From NCBI RefSeq assembly GCF_001639275.1, contig NZ_LWMU01000136.1:1-56881 (forward strand): a stretch of DNA of 56,881 bases. Direction: 5' to 3'. Each line of letters starts with the position of its first letter. Positions within the stretch are counted from its first letter, which is position 1. The notes beneath the pieces were generated by a model that had not been told where the DNA came from, ran no database searches, and saw nothing but the letters and a program-made list of their open reading frames with translations. The DNA comes from Methanobrevibacter oralis (GTDB taxonomy: Archaea; Methanobacteriota; Methanobacteria; Methanobacteriales; Methanobacteriaceae). Below are positions 28,644 to 38,439 of this stretch, piece by piece. A program made the translations under genes and the position numbers.

Positions 28644-30092
28644 ATGAGTTCTATAGTAGGTCTTTTGGGAAATTTTAAAGGTAATGACATTGTTAAAATG
28701 TTAAAGGTGTCTAAATTTAGAGGTTTTGATGCTTCTGGAATTTTTTTAGACGATATTAAATTAAATATTGATTTGGACAAATTTAATAATGATAGTAATT
28801 ATTCAATCGGATTAGGCCACAATTTACTTTCAATTCATGATTCTGAAGATAAAATGTCAAAAACTCAACCAATAGCTAAAGATAATTTGGTTTTAGTTTT
28901 TGACGGTGTTTTATATAATTTTAAAACTATAAAAAATTTCTTAAATAAAGTTGGAATTGAAGATGAAATAAATTCCGATGGTGAAGCTTTATTATATTTA
29001 ATTGATTTTTATAATAAGTCCAATTTAGTTAAAGCAATTAAATCTGCTGTCCATTTAATAGATGGAGATTATTCATTTGCTATTTGGGATGGTAAAAATT
29101 TAGCTATTACAAGAGATCCATTAGGTGTTAAACCGTTGTTTTATTCAGTAACTAATGATTTATGTGGATTTGCATCTTCAAAAGACTCGCTGAAAATTCT
29201 TGGATTTGAAGATATTAAAACATTAAAACCCCAACATATTCTTTATAACTGGAATGATATAGCTCCAGCACAAACGATTCATGAAAAGGTTCTTGAAGGT
29301 GATGTATCTAAAATAGACAAGCTATTAAAATTAAGTGTTATTAAAAGAGTTGAAGGATTGATTGAGGTTGGTGTAATATTTTCGGGTGGTGTTGACAGTT
29401 CGTTTTTAGCATTACTTTTAAGTGAAATTGCAAAAAATACAAACTTAAGAATAACATTATATGCAGTAGGCATTGAAGGCTCAAAAGATATAGAAGCAGC
29501 AAAATATGCTGCAAATCAACTTAATTTACCTTTAAAAATAAAGATAGTTACAGAAAAAATCATTCGAGATAATTTGGCTAGTGTTGTAAAAGCTATTGGA
29601 GATGATAGCTTAATGAAAATTGGCGTTGGAATGACAACATACCTTGCAACTTCAATGATAAAAGAAGATGGAATAAAAGTAGCTATTTCAGGTCAAGGAG
29701 CAGATGAATTATTTGGAGGATATAAAAGATATCTTAAAAGCTTTTCTGAGGGTAATTTAAATTTAGAGTTAAGAGAAGACATAGCTAATATGTATCATGT
29801 TAATTTAGAGCGAGATGATGTATGTTCTATGTTAAATGGAGTGGAGTTACGTTTACCTTTCTTAGATAAGAACCTAGTTGAATTAGTTTTAAATATTGAA
29901 GATAATAAAAAGATAGTTTCAACAGATGATAACTTGAGAAAAAGTTTTCTTAGAAAACTCGCTTTTGAAGAAGGTTTAGATTATAAAATAGCTTATAGGC
30001 CAAAAAAAGCAGCTCAATATGGAACTGGCATTGATAAAATTTTAAGAAAAAAAGTCTTAAAAGACACAGACATTGCATCTTTTTTAGATTAG
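28644..30092 (+). CDS. AsnB-like protein with degenerate glutaminase site
   Basis: Resembles glutamine-dependent asparagine synthetase, 482 residues. The C-terminal synthetase is intact: PP-loop VIFSGGVDSSFLAL (about 244-257) and SGQGADELFGGYKRY (about 349-363). The N-terminal class II amidotransferase has lost its chemistry: the catalytic Cys2 is Ser (MSSIVG), the Arg of the GHxRLSI motif is Leu (GHNLLSI) and the NGEIYN motif is DGVLYN. It may use free ammonia or another nucleophile, or amidate a different acid. Divergent from metY, with no partner gene. Confidence 0.85.
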   Translation: MSSIVGLLGNFKGNDIVKMLKVSKFRGFDASGIFLDDIKLNIDLDKFNNDSNYSIGLGHNLLSIHDSEDKMSKTQPIAKDNLVLVFDGVLYNFKTIKNFLNKVGIEDEINSDGEALLYLIDFYNKSNLVKAIKSAVHLIDGDYSFAIWDGKNLAITRDPLGVKPLFYSVTNDLCGFASSKDSLKILGFEDIKTLKPQHILYNWNDIAPAQTIHEKVLEGDVSKIDKLLKLSVIKRVEGLIEVGVIFSGGVDSSFLALLLSEIAKNTNLRITLYAVGIEGSKDIEAAKYAANQLNLPLKIKIVTEKIIRDNLASVVKAIGDDSLMKIGVGMTTYLATSMIKEDGIKVAISGQGADELFGGYKRYLKSFSEGNLNLELREDIANMYHVNLERDDVCSMLNGVELRLPFLDKNLVELVLNIEDNKKIVSTDDNLRKSFLRKLAFEEGLDYKIAYRPKKAAQYGTGIDKILRKKVLKDTDIASFLD

Positions 30093-30281
30093 AGTATCAA
30101 TCAAAATTAATTTCTTCTTTTATTAAACAATGGATTATTTGGATCTATTGTCAAGATAACTCTAACTTTTGGAGAATATTCATTTATTAAAAAATAATTA
30201 GTTTGAAAAATCTTAAGTTTCTATGTCTATAATGTTTAAATAACAATAATAGTATTATATATTAATAGGAGGATTTCTTAT

Positions 30282-31580
30282 ATGCAATTATCAAAAATTG
30301 AAATAAAAAATTTTAAAAGTTTTAATGATATTTCACTTTCTTTAAATAATTTTAGTGTTTTAATCGGTGCATGTGCTTCAGGAAAATCTAATTTTATTGA
30401 AATTTTTAAATTTTTAAACGATATTGCTGATGATTTTGAGAAAGCTATTTCTAAACATGGTGGCGATTATTATTTAAAAAATTTTAAATTAAATTCACAA
30501 GATAATCCATGTTATTTGAAAGTAACTTTTAATAATCTTAATTATGGAGGTTATCTTTTTCCAATATTGGGTTCTAGAGTAGGATTAAATGATGATGAAG
30601 TTATTATAATAGATTTTAAACAAATAGATTATGAATTAAAATTTAATTTTTCTATATCAGATTCTTATGATATTTTAAATGAAATGGTTAAATTTTCTTG
30701 TAACTTTTATAAAGTAAATAATAATGAGGAATTACCCAAAAATTTTGATGAAGAGCATAAAATTTGTGAAAATTCTATTCTGTTACATAATTTTAAAGGA
30801 AAAGTCATTGCAAAATTAGAACAAGAAATGGATATTATTAGAATTGAAAATATAATTCATGATTCGTTATTAGATATGGTTAATAATTCTAATAATGAAA
30901 ATAAGTTGATTATTAATTCACCATTATCTGCAGTACCAATTCCATGGAATTCTTTATTTAAAGACATGGTTTTTTATGATTTTCATCCAAAGTTATGTAA
31001 AGGAATTAGTGCTATTGAGGGAGATTCTACATTAACTGAATATGGAGATAATTTACCAGTAATATTGGACAATATTCTTCGAGATAATGAAAAAAGAAGA
31101 CAATTTTTGAATTTAATAACAAATATGTTACCTTATATTGAGGATATTAATGTAGAAAAAATTATTGAAGAACGTAGAGTATTTACTCTTCTTGAGAGAT
31201 ATACAAATACTAATATTCCAGCACCTTTGATTTCTGATGGAACTAGCGATATTATTGCATTAATTGTGGCTTTATATTTTGAAAAATCCAAATTTGTATT
31301 AATTGAAGAGCCTGAAAGAAATGTTCATCCAGCGTTACTTTCGAAAATAGTTCAAATGATGATTGAATCTTCTAAAAAAAAGCAAATTATAATTACTACT
31401 CACAGTCCAGAAATCTTAAAATGTGTTGATTTAAAAGACATTTATTTAATATCACGGGATTTAGATGGGTTTTCAGTGATATCTAAACCTATTAATAATG
31501 AAATTATAAAACCATTCATTGAAGAGTTAGGAATTGATGAGGTTTTTATTGATGATTATTTGGGGTTAAGTGATGAATAA
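30282..31580 (+). CDS. OLD/AAA15-type ABC ATPase, candidate defence component
   Basis: A 432-residue SMC-like ATPase. Walker A is GACASGKSN (residues 29-37, after KIEIKNFKSFNDISL). An SDGTSDIIALI segment serves as signature-like region. Walker B is FVLIEEPERNVHP (about 338-350) and the H-loop ITTHSPE lies at about 372-378. The layout matches ATPases of OLD, PARIS (AriA) and related defence systems, but it has no C-terminal TOPRIM; that domain is supplied by the overlapping next gene. GGAGGA precedes the ATG. Target and trigger are unknown. Confidence 0.85.
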   Translation: MQLSKIEIKNFKSFNDISLSLNNFSVLIGACASGKSNFIEIFKFLNDIADDFEKAISKHGGDYYLKNFKLNSQDNPCYLKVTFNNLNYGGYLFPILGSRVGLNDDEVIIIDFKQIDYELKFNFSISDSYDILNEMVKFSCNFYKVNNNEELPKNFDEEHKICENSILLHNFKGKVIAKLEQEMDIIRIENIIHDSLLDMVNNSNNENKLIINSPLSAVPIPWNSLFKDMVFYDFHPKLCKGISAIEGDSTLTEYGDNLPVILDNILRDNEKRRQFLNLITNMLPYIEDINVEKIIEERRVFTLLERYTNTNIPAPLISDGTSDIIALIVALYFEKSKFVLIEEPERNVHPALLSKIVQMMIESSKKKQIIITTHSPEILKCVDLKDIYLISRDLDGFSVISKPINNEIIKPFIEELGIDEVFIDDYLGLSDE

Positions 31581-32127
31581 TTTATTTATTTTTGTTGAGG
31601 GTGATGATGATAAACATTTTGTTGAAAAAATTTTAACCAAGTTATTTTTAAGTAAATCGATTAATATTATTCCCATATGTTATCAAAAAAAGCGTAATAT
31701 TGAGATAATTAAACATATTCATAGGATTAGATTAACAAAAAATCAAGATTATATATTATTGTCTGATTTTGATTTTCAGTATCCATGCATAACTTCAAGA
31801 AAAAATAAACGGATTAATGAATTTTCTAATGAAAATTATGACTGTTTAGATTTGGATAAGATTTTCATAGTTAAGTTAGAAATTGAAAGTTGGTATATTT
31901 CAGGAATTGATAATTCACTAGATCAATTTAAGGATTTTGATATTCCTGATGATACTGAAAATATTTCTAAGGAAACTTTTGATAATCAATTAAAAAATAG
32001 TCAATTTTCTTCAAAACTTGATTTGTTGATAGAAATATCAAAATTTTATAACTATAAATTAGCTATTAGTAGAAATAAGTCTTTAAAGTATTTTTTAAAG
32101 AAATTAGATTTAATAAAATATATTTAA
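31573..32127 (+). CDS. TOPRIM-like protein paired with the ATPase
   Basis: A 184-residue protein. The first strand FIFVEGDDDKHFVEKIL carries the TOPRIM Glu, and ILLSDFDFQY the DxD pair; a later KLEIESWYISG adds an acidic site as in DUF4435/DUF4276 proteins. This suggests a Mg-dependent nuclease. I chose ATG 31573 over GTG 31570; it overlaps the ATPase stop by 8 bases, so the two are made together. The pair resembles AriA/AriB of PARIS, but this protein is shorter than typical AriB. Confidence 0.75.
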   Translation: MNNLFIFVEGDDDKHFVEKILTKLFLSKSINIIPICYQKKRNIEIIKHIHRIRLTKNQDYILLSDFDFQYPCITSRKNKRINEFSNENYDCLDLDKIFIVKLEIESWYISGIDNSLDQFKDFDIPDDTENISKETFDNQLKNSQFSSKLDLLIEISKFYNYKLAISRNKSLKYFLKKLDLIKYI

Positions 32128-32498
32128 TAACAGTTAATTTTATTTAAGGCTTTTTTTAAATTCTTAGCTTTGTAGAATTTCTCACTAAAAAGTTGTATTT
32201 CTTTACGTTAAACATTATAATTATTCAATTTAATTTATCTGTTGAACATTCCAAAGATATATTATATGTTCAAATTAAGGAAAATTGGGATGTATTAAAA
32301 AGCAGATGATTTTTTAACAAATTAATAATTATGTTTAAAACTTTTTAACAATATTTAAATAGTACTAATTGAAATAACTTATAAATAATAGTAGTATTAT
32401 TTAAATATATTTTTGTATTACTAATTTATTGTTTTTAGCTATTTTAGTAATACTTTCTGTTTTTTTAAAATACTATTATTATTTTAGAGGTATTTAAA
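32128..32498. promoter_or_regulatory. Control region of the ABC importer operon with inverted repeats
   Basis: A 371-base gap without a gene. Two strong inverted repeats lie near its end: AAATAATA-GTAG-TATTATTT (32383-32402) and GTATTACTAA (32415-32424) with TTAGTAATAC (32444-32453). A TTTAAATA promoter-like box lies at about 32353-32360. The arms are close to the operon start, where an operator of a metal-responsive repressor such as the DtxR protein at 1397 would be expected. That link is inference. Confidence 0.45.
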
Positions 32499-33614
32499 AT
32501 GGATAAAAAGATTTATATTGGGCTTATTGTTGTTGTCATTGCGATAATTGCTATTGTTGCATTTAATTTTAATGATAATTCCAATGAAAGTTCAAATGGA
32601 ATGATATCAGTACAAGACATGGCAGGAAGAACAGTTAATGTTCCTGTTAATGTAGAGAAAGTTGTAGGTGTTGGATGTAGTGCAAGAGAGATTGTTTATC
32701 TTGGTGCAGAAGATAAAATTGTAGGAATTGAACAGATAGAATCTAATTCTCAAGGAGCTTGGGGTAATGAGTTACCATATATTAAATCTAATAAGGATTT
32801 AATGGATTTGCCAATCATTGGTAATGCAAAAACAGATACGGTAGATTATGAAAAATTATCAAGTTTAAAACCAGATGTTGTATTTGCAGGAACTCCTGAA
32901 CAAGCTAATTTAATTCAAAATAAAACAGGCATTCCAACAATTGTTACATATGTTGGAGCTGTTGGAACAGAGCAACAGATGGAAAAATATGAAAATTCCT
33001 TAACTATGATGGGAAAAGTTTTAGGTAAAGAAGATAGAGCTAGTGAATTAATTGGTTATATGGATGAAATTGAAAAGGATCTTAAAGATAGAACAAATAA
33101 TGCTAAAAAAGATAAAAAAGTGTATATTGCAGGACAAGCATTTTATGGAGTTCATGGTATAACTTCTACTAATCCGTATTATCCTTCATTTATACATTTA
33201 AATGCAACAAATGTTGCAAGTGGTGTTGGTGGAGATAATGCAACTGTACATGCAATCCAAATAGATAAAGAGCAATTGATTCAATGGAATCCAGATTATA
33301 TTTTTATTGAAGGTGCAAGTAATCAAGTTATTAAAGATGATATTTCTAAAAACCCTGATTATAAGAATATGAGTGCTATTAAAAATAAAAAAGTTCATAA
33401 TTTATTAACTTATTGTTTGTATAGCTATAATAAGGAAGAAATGTTTGCAAACTCTTATTATGTTGGTAAGATTTTATATCCTGAAGAATTTGCTGATGTT
33501 GATATAGATAAAAAAACTGAGGAAATATTCATTAAATTCAATGGAGATAATGGTGGAGATGCTGCAAAAAATATAACATCTCATTATAAGGCATTTGAAG
33601 AAACAACAATTTAG
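32499..33614 (+). CDS. ABC importer substrate-binding protein (iron/corrinoid type)
   Basis: Extracytoplasmic binding protein of the PF01497 (FecB/BtuF) family, 371 residues. An N-terminal hydrophobic anchor (IYIGLIVVVIAIIAIVAF) tethers it; no lipobox Cys follows. The mature part begins MISVQDMAGRTVNVPVNVEKVVGVG, a strong family start, and contains LSSLKPDVVFAG and the C-terminal ILYPEEFADVDI. It precedes a methyltransferase, a permease and an ATPase on the same strand, forming a complete importer. Substrate (ferric chelate, corrinoid or other metal complex) cannot be read from sequence. Confidence 0.92.
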   Translation: MDKKIYIGLIVVVIAIIAIVAFNFNDNSNESSNGMISVQDMAGRTVNVPVNVEKVVGVGCSAREIVYLGAEDKIVGIEQIESNSQGAWGNELPYIKSNKDLMDLPIIGNAKTDTVDYEKLSSLKPDVVFAGTPEQANLIQNKTGIPTIVTYVGAVGTEQQMEKYENSLTMMGKVLGKEDRASELIGYMDEIEKDLKDRTNNAKKDKKVYIAGQAFYGVHGITSTNPYYPSFIHLNATNVASGVGGDNATVHAIQIDKEQLIQWNPDYIFIEGASNQVIKDDISKNPDYKNMSAIKNKKVHNLLTYCLYSYNKEEMFANSYYVGKILYPEEFADVDIDKKTEEIFIKFNGDNGGDAAKNITSHYKAFEETTI

Positions 33615-33637
33615 TTTTCTTTTTATGGATGATATTT

Positions 33638-34687
33638 ATGGATATTATGGAAGAACCTTCAGTTTCTGTTTTAGAATTTGAAAAAATTTTAAATGATGCA
33701 ACAAAAGGAATTAAAGTATTTAATATTATAAAAACATCGTTAAATATTGGTTTATTTGATGTTTTAGAAAAGAAACATACTTGTTTAGAACTTTCTAATA
33801 AATGTTCAATTGACTATGACATGTTTTATTATCTTTTGGAAGCTTTAGTAAAATTAGATTTAATTGAAGAAAAAAATGGGTATTATATTAATAAAGAGAT
33901 TTCTAATATCTATTTAAACTCAAATTCTTATTTCCAAAGAAAAACAATAATAAAATCTTTAAATCAACCTTTATCCAATTGGAATGATTTAGAAAATGTT
34001 TTATACTCTAAAGAGATAAAACAAGATGAAAACTTTTTTAAATTTATTATTAAAGCAATGGCTGAAGATGCTGTATCTGGAGAACTACAAGAAACTCTAA
34101 ATATAGTTAATAATTATGATGAATTTAGAAATTCTAAAACTTTATTGGATATTGGTGGAGGGCATGGATTATATTCTATAGGATTTAAAAAATTAAATCC
34201 AAATTTAAAAGCATTTGTTTTTGATTTTCCAGATGTTTTAAATGAAACTAAAAAATTTTGTGATAAATTTAATTCTGATATAAATTTAATTTCTGGAAAT
34301 TTCTATGAAGATGATTTAGAAGGTTCTTATGATATAATATTTTCTTCGTATAATCCTGGTGGAAAAAATGCGAAAATCGCAGAAAAAATTTATAACTCAT
34401 TGAATATGAATGGGCTTTTTATAAATAAACAATATTTTCCAACTAAAACAGAATTAAATTTAAATGATATTTTGAATAATTTAGAATGGAATTTTACAAA
34501 CTTTGATAAATCAAATAAAGGAAAAGTAAGATATACATTTAAAAATGACTTGTCTTATGATTCTTATTTGAAAAATTTAGAAAATCTTGGTTTTGATATT
34601 TTAGACATATTTCCAATTAATCATCATAATGCTTCTTTTGGAACAACAGCCGAAGACAAAATCATAATTGCAAAAAAAGTGAGATAG
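33638..34687 (+). CDS. SAM-dependent methyltransferase inside the importer operon
   Basis: A 349-residue protein like plant-type and ASMT-type O-methyltransferases. The N-terminal winged-helix dimerisation domain (about 15-95) is followed by a Rossmann SAM domain with motif I LLDIGGGHGLYS (about 172-183) and FVFDFPDVLNETK. ATG 33638 is preferred over 33629 because GGATGAT acts as its ribosome-binding site. It lies between the binding protein and the permease, whose TTG directly follows its stop. It may modify the imported compound. A paralogue is at 55624. Confidence 0.85.
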   Translation: MDIMEEPSVSVLEFEKILNDATKGIKVFNIIKTSLNIGLFDVLEKKHTCLELSNKCSIDYDMFYYLLEALVKLDLIEEKNGYYINKEISNIYLNSNSYFQRKTIIKSLNQPLSNWNDLENVLYSKEIKQDENFFKFIIKAMAEDAVSGELQETLNIVNNYDEFRNSKTLLDIGGGHGLYSIGFKKLNPNLKAFVFDFPDVLNETKKFCDKFNSDINLISGNFYEDDLEGSYDIIFSSYNPGGKNAKIAEKIYNSLNMNGLFINKQYFPTKTELNLNDILNNLEWNFTNFDKSNKGKVRYTFKNDLSYDSYLKNLENLGFDILDIFPINHHNASFGTTAEDKIIIAKKVR

Positions 34688-35734
34688 TTGAAGTTGAATA
34701 CTAAATCCTACCAAGATTATATAAACAGAAAGTTTGTAATCATTTTAATCTTATCTATATTATTATTAGTAGTATCTTTATTTTCAATAAAAGTAGGTGC
34801 TACTAACTTAAGTTTTAAACAAATATTACTTTCTATTTTTTTTGATACAGAGGATTCATCAATAATTTGGAATATTAGAATATCAAGAATTGTTGTTGCA
34901 ATTGTTGCAGGGATTTTTATGGGTGTTGAGGGTACAATTTTACAATGTGTACTTAGAAATCCTCTTGCAAGTCCTTATACAATGGGCATTTCACAGGGTG
35001 CTGCTTTTGGAGCTTCATTTTCAATTATTATTTTAGGTGCAGGAACATTGTATAGTTCTCAAGCAGATGCAGTAATATTAAACAATCCTTATTTAACAGT
35101 ATTTTTTGCTTTTATAGGTGCTTTAATTGGTGTTATTGCAATTATCATAATTTCTAAAATTCGAAATTTAACTCCAGAAGTAATGATTCTTGCAGGAGTA
35201 GCAATGAGTGCATTATTTTCAGCAGGAACCATGTTTTTGCAGTATTTTGCTAGTGATACTCAAGTTGCTGCTACAATATTTTGGACATTTGGGGATGTTA
35301 GTAGAGCTGTTTGGAATGATTTTTGGATCATGTTAATAATACTTATTCCAAGTTTAAGTTATTTTATTTATCATTCCTGGGATTATAATAGTCTTTCTGC
35401 AGGGGAGATTACTGCTAAAAGTTTTGGAATTAACACTGAAAAAATTCGGTTGATTGCTTTATTATTGTCTTCGTTTACAGCAGCACTAACAGTTGCTTTT
35501 TTAGGAGTTATTGGATTTGTAGGATTAATAGCTCCACATATTATGAGAAGAATCTTAGGTAATGATCATAGATTTTTAATTCCATCAGCAGGATTGTTAG
35601 GTGCTTTAATTTTATTAATCTCAGATACATTGTCTAGATTAGTCATAGCACCAATTATTTTGCCTGTAGGTATAATAACTGCATTTATGGGTGCGCCAAT
35701 GTTTCTTTATATAATTATAAAAATGAAGTATTAA
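34688..35734 (+). CDS. FecCD-family ABC permease
   Basis: Membrane component of the importer, 348 residues with about nine to ten helices. Family motifs include [21 protein letters not shown] near residue 62, [21 protein letters not shown], and [19 protein letters not shown] near the C-terminus, the ATPase-coupling loop. Start is TTG, immediately after the methyltransferase stop, with GTGAG upstream. It pairs with the ATPase 8 bases downstream. Confidence 0.95.
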   Translation: MKLNTKSYQDYINRKFVIILILSILLLVVSLFSIKVGATNLSFKQILLSIFFDTEDSSIIWNIRISRIVVAIVAGIFMGVEGTILQCVLRNPLASPYTMGISQGAAFGASFSIIILGAGTLYSSQADAVILNNPYLTVFFAFIGALIGVIAIIIISKIRNLTPEVMILAGVAMSALFSAGTMFLQYFASDTQVAATIFWTFGDVSRAVWNDFWIMLIILIPSLSYFIYHSWDYNSLSAGEITAKSFGINTEKIRLIALLLSSFTAALTVAFLGVIGFVGLIAPHIMRRILGNDHRFLIPSAGLLGALILLISDTLSRLVIAPIILPVGIITAFMGAPMFLYIIIKMKY

Positions 35735-35742
35735 GTGATTTT

Positions 35743-36498
35743 ATGCTTTTGTCAGTTAATAATATGGAGTTTTCTTATAAAGATAGAAAAATATTAAATG
35801 GAATTAATTTCACAGTTGAAAAAGGAGATTTTATTTCTATTTTAGGAATTAATGGTTCTGGAAAATCTACACTTTTAAAGTGTATAAATAAGATATTAAG
35901 CTATGAAAAAGGTTCTATTTTATTAAATGATGAAGATATTAAAAATATTGATAATTTTAAAATAGCCCAAAAAATTGCTTATGTTCCACAAAAATTTTCA
36001 GTTGAGAGATCAACAGTTTTTGATGCTATTTTACTTGGAAGAAGACCATATATAACATGGAATGTATCTAAAGAAGATATTGAAATTACAGAAAATGTAA
36101 TGAAATTATTGAATATTGAATCCTATGCCTTAAGATATATTAATGAGCTTAGTGGTGGTGAATTACAAAAAGTTGTTTTAGCTCGTGCACTTGTTCAGGG
36201 TCCTGAAATTCTTCTTCTTGATGAACCTACTAGTGATTTGGATTTAAAAAACCAATATGATGTAATGAATTTACTTAAAAAAATATCTAAAGATAAAAAA
36301 ATAACTCCAATAGTTGTTTTACATGATATAAACTTAGCTTTAAGATATTCTAATAAATTTATTCTACTGAAAAATGGTAAGGTTAAATGTGGTGGGGAAG
36401 ATGCAATTAATTCAAATACCATAAAAGAAGTATATGGCATAGATGCATATGTTAAAGACATAAATGGTATTAAAACAGTTATTCCAAAACCTTATTAA
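35743..36498 (+). CDS. FecE/BtuD-type ABC ATPase
   Basis: Energises the importer, 251 residues. Walker A GINGSGKSTLL (about 36-46), Q-loop AYVPQKFS, signature LSGGELQKVVLARAL, Walker B ILLLDEPTSDLD and the H-loop VVLHDINLAL are all present. The operon is binding protein, methyltransferase, permease, ATPase, and appears complete. A GTGAT ribosome-binding site overlaps the permease end. Confidence 0.96.
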   Translation: MLLSVNNMEFSYKDRKILNGINFTVEKGDFISILGINGSGKSTLLKCINKILSYEKGSILLNDEDIKNIDNFKIAQKIAYVPQKFSVERSTVFDAILLGRRPYITWNVSKEDIEITENVMKLLNIESYALRYINELSGGELQKVVLARALVQGPEILLLDEPTSDLDLKNQYDVMNLLKKISKDKKITPIVVLHDINLALRYSNKFILLKNGKVKCGGEDAINSNTIKEVYGIDAYVKDINGIKTVIPKPY

Positions 36499-36656
36499 TT
36501 TTTTTTAATTTTTAATAGTTAAATCTTTTTTTATATTTCAAATTTTTCTTTTGTTATTTAACACTTAAAACTTTTAACGATAATACAATTAACTGCAAAT
36601 ATTTATTAATATTGAAAAATAAAATACTCATATTATTAATGTAGGAGTTTTTAATA

Positions 36657-36872
36657 ATGACAATCGAAAAAGATGCAGAGGAAATCATTGATAAATTTTC
36701 AAAAACATTAGAAAATATTCCAGATTTAGAGGAAACATGGTATATTACTGACAATTTAAATTTAACTCGTGATGATGAATCCCATGAGAAAAATCCTGAA
36801 AAAATTTTAAGAAATGCTAGAATTGATAAAGATGGGAATTTAATAGTTAAAAAAGCAGATTGGACAAATTAA
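36657..36872 (+). CDS. gatC: GatC-related amidotransferase subunit
   Basis: A 71-residue protein resembling the methanogen GatC-like family that stabilises the Asp-tRNA(Asn) amidotransferase GatA/GatB, encoded elsewhere. The pattern is EKDAEEIIDKFSKTLENIPDLEETWYI, a DNLNLTRDD stretch and a C-terminal NARIDKDGNLIVKKADW. It leads a unit with the ACT regulator, hom and apgM, an order I recall from related methanogens. Confidence is limited because the protein is short and lacks a catalytic motif. Confidence 0.65.
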   Translation: MTIEKDAEEIIDKFSKTLENIPDLEETWYITDNLNLTRDDESHEKNPEKILRNARIDKDGNLIVKKADWTN

Positions 36873-36885
36873 ATACGGTGATTTT

Positions 36886-37371
36886 ATGAGAATGGATTTA
36901 GTTCTAGAACTTTTAGATGTTCCAGGGCAATTAGTTTCAGTTTTAGAACCTATTAGTGGCCTTGGTGCAAATTTAGTAACTGTTATCCATAAAAGAGATG
37001 CTAAAAATGAAAAAGGTATGATTCCTGTTCAACTTACATTAGAAGGTGAACAAGAAAACCTTAATCGTGTAATTCAAAGATTTGAAGAATTAGGAATCTC
37101 TATTATTGAAATGGATGGTGTTGTTAAAAAAGAAATAATAAGTACAATCCTTATTGGTCATATTGTAGATAAGGATGTGCAAGATACAACAGAAAGAATT
37201 AATGCGTTAAATGGTGTTTATGTCGTTGGTTTTGATATTAAATTAGATGGTGAAGATAAATCTACTGCTTTACTTAATCTTGAAACGGATTTTGGTCAAA
37301 AACAATATGTATTTAATGAAGTTAAAAAAATTGCTGAGGAAAAAAATTTACTTATGATTAATGAAGTTTAG
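36886..37371 (+). CDS. ACT-domain regulatory protein
   Basis: A 161-residue protein consisting of two ACT-like domains, the first beginning [29 protein letters not shown] and the second after residue 80 ([24 protein letters not shown]). ACT domains bind amino acids. It lies 8 bases upstream of homoserine dehydrogenase, which here lacks its own C-terminal ACT domain, so it probably gives threonine or methionine feedback to that enzyme in trans. GGTGAT precedes the ATG. Confidence 0.88.
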   Translation: MRMDLVLELLDVPGQLVSVLEPISGLGANLVTVIHKRDAKNEKGMIPVQLTLEGEQENLNRVIQRFEELGISIIEMDGVVKKEIISTILIGHIVDKDVQDTTERINALNGVYVVGFDIKLDGEDKSTALLNLETDFGQKQYVFNEVKKIAEEKNLLMINEV

Positions 37372-37379
37372 GGATTAAT

Positions 37380-38399
37380 ATGAATGAATGTAAAATCATT
37401 ATAATGGGGTTTGGAGCTGTAGGTCAAGGAATAGCTCGTGCAATTTCATTAAAAAAAAATATGATTAGAGAAAAAGTTGGCATAGATTTAAAAATTGTTG
37501 CTGCAGCAGATTCATCTTCATCTGCAATTAATATTGATGGTTTAGATGAAGAATTACTTGTTGATGTAAAAAACAATGATGGAAACTTATTAAATTACCC
37601 TGAATGTGGTAGTGATGTAGCAGGTGCAAATGTATTGGATGCTGTTGAATATGATTGTTTAATGGAAGCAACTCCTACTAATATAGTTGATGCTGAACCT
37701 GCATTTTCTTTAACACTTAAGGCTTTTAATCAAGGAAAAGATGTAGTAACATCTAATAAAGGTCATTTAGCACTTAAATTCAGGGATGTTGTTAATGCTG
37801 CTCGTGAAAACAATGTAGAATTTAAATATGAAGCAAGTGTTGGAGGAGCAATGCCAATTATTAATTTTACTAAAGAAACACTTTCATCTTGCGGTATTAA
37901 ATCAATTATTGGTATTTTAAATGGTACTACAAATTACATTTTATCAAGAATGACTTCTGAAGGCTCGGCTTATGATGTTACTTTAAAAGAATCTCAAGAG
38001 TTAGGAATAGCTGAAACAGACCCGACTCAAGATGTAGATGGTATTGATGCAGCTTGTAAAACTGTAATTTTAGCTAATTCTCTTTTAGGAATTGATGCAA
38101 CTTATAGTGATGTTAAAGTTGAAGGTATCTCAAATATTAACTCTCAAGCTATTGAACTTGCAAATAAAGATGATTATTTAATTAAGTTAATAGCTGAAGT
38201 TTCTCCTGATAATTTACAAGTTTCTCCACGTTTAGTTAAAAAAGGAAGTTCTTATGATGTAAGTGGAACTTTAAATATGGCAACCATTCACACTGATTTG
38301 GCTGGAGATATAACTGTAATGGGACTTGGAGCAGGTTCACTTGAAACTGCCTCAGCCATGTTAACTGATTTAATTAGTATTTTAAAAAATAAAAACTAA
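37380..38399 (+). CDS. hom: Homoserine dehydrogenase
   Basis: Reduces aspartate semialdehyde to homoserine, the branch substrate for threonine and methionine. The 339-residue protein has an N-terminal NAD(P) loop ([16 protein letters not shown]), the [14 protein letters not shown] segment, the [12 protein letters not shown] strand and the catalytic [14 protein letters not shown] and [20 protein letters not shown] motif ([17 protein letters not shown]). There is no regulatory C-terminal domain; the ACT protein upstream probably replaces it. Confidence 0.95.
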   Translation: MNECKIIIMGFGAVGQGIARAISLKKNMIREKVGIDLKIVAAADSSSSAINIDGLDEELLVDVKNNDGNLLNYPECGSDVAGANVLDAVEYDCLMEATPTNIVDAEPAFSLTLKAFNQGKDVVTSNKGHLALKFRDVVNAARENNVEFKYEASVGGAMPIINFTKETLSSCGIKSIIGILNGTTNYILSRMTSEGSAYDVTLKESQELGIAETDPTQDVDGIDAACKTVILANSLLGIDATYSDVKVEGISNINSQAIELANKDDYLIKLIAEVSPDNLQVSPRLVKKGSSYDVSGTLNMATIHTDLAGDITVMGLGAGSLETASAMLTDLISILKNKN

Positions 38400-38439
38400 T
38401 TAAAAAGTTTTTTTTTTATTTTTTTTTATAAGTGATATC

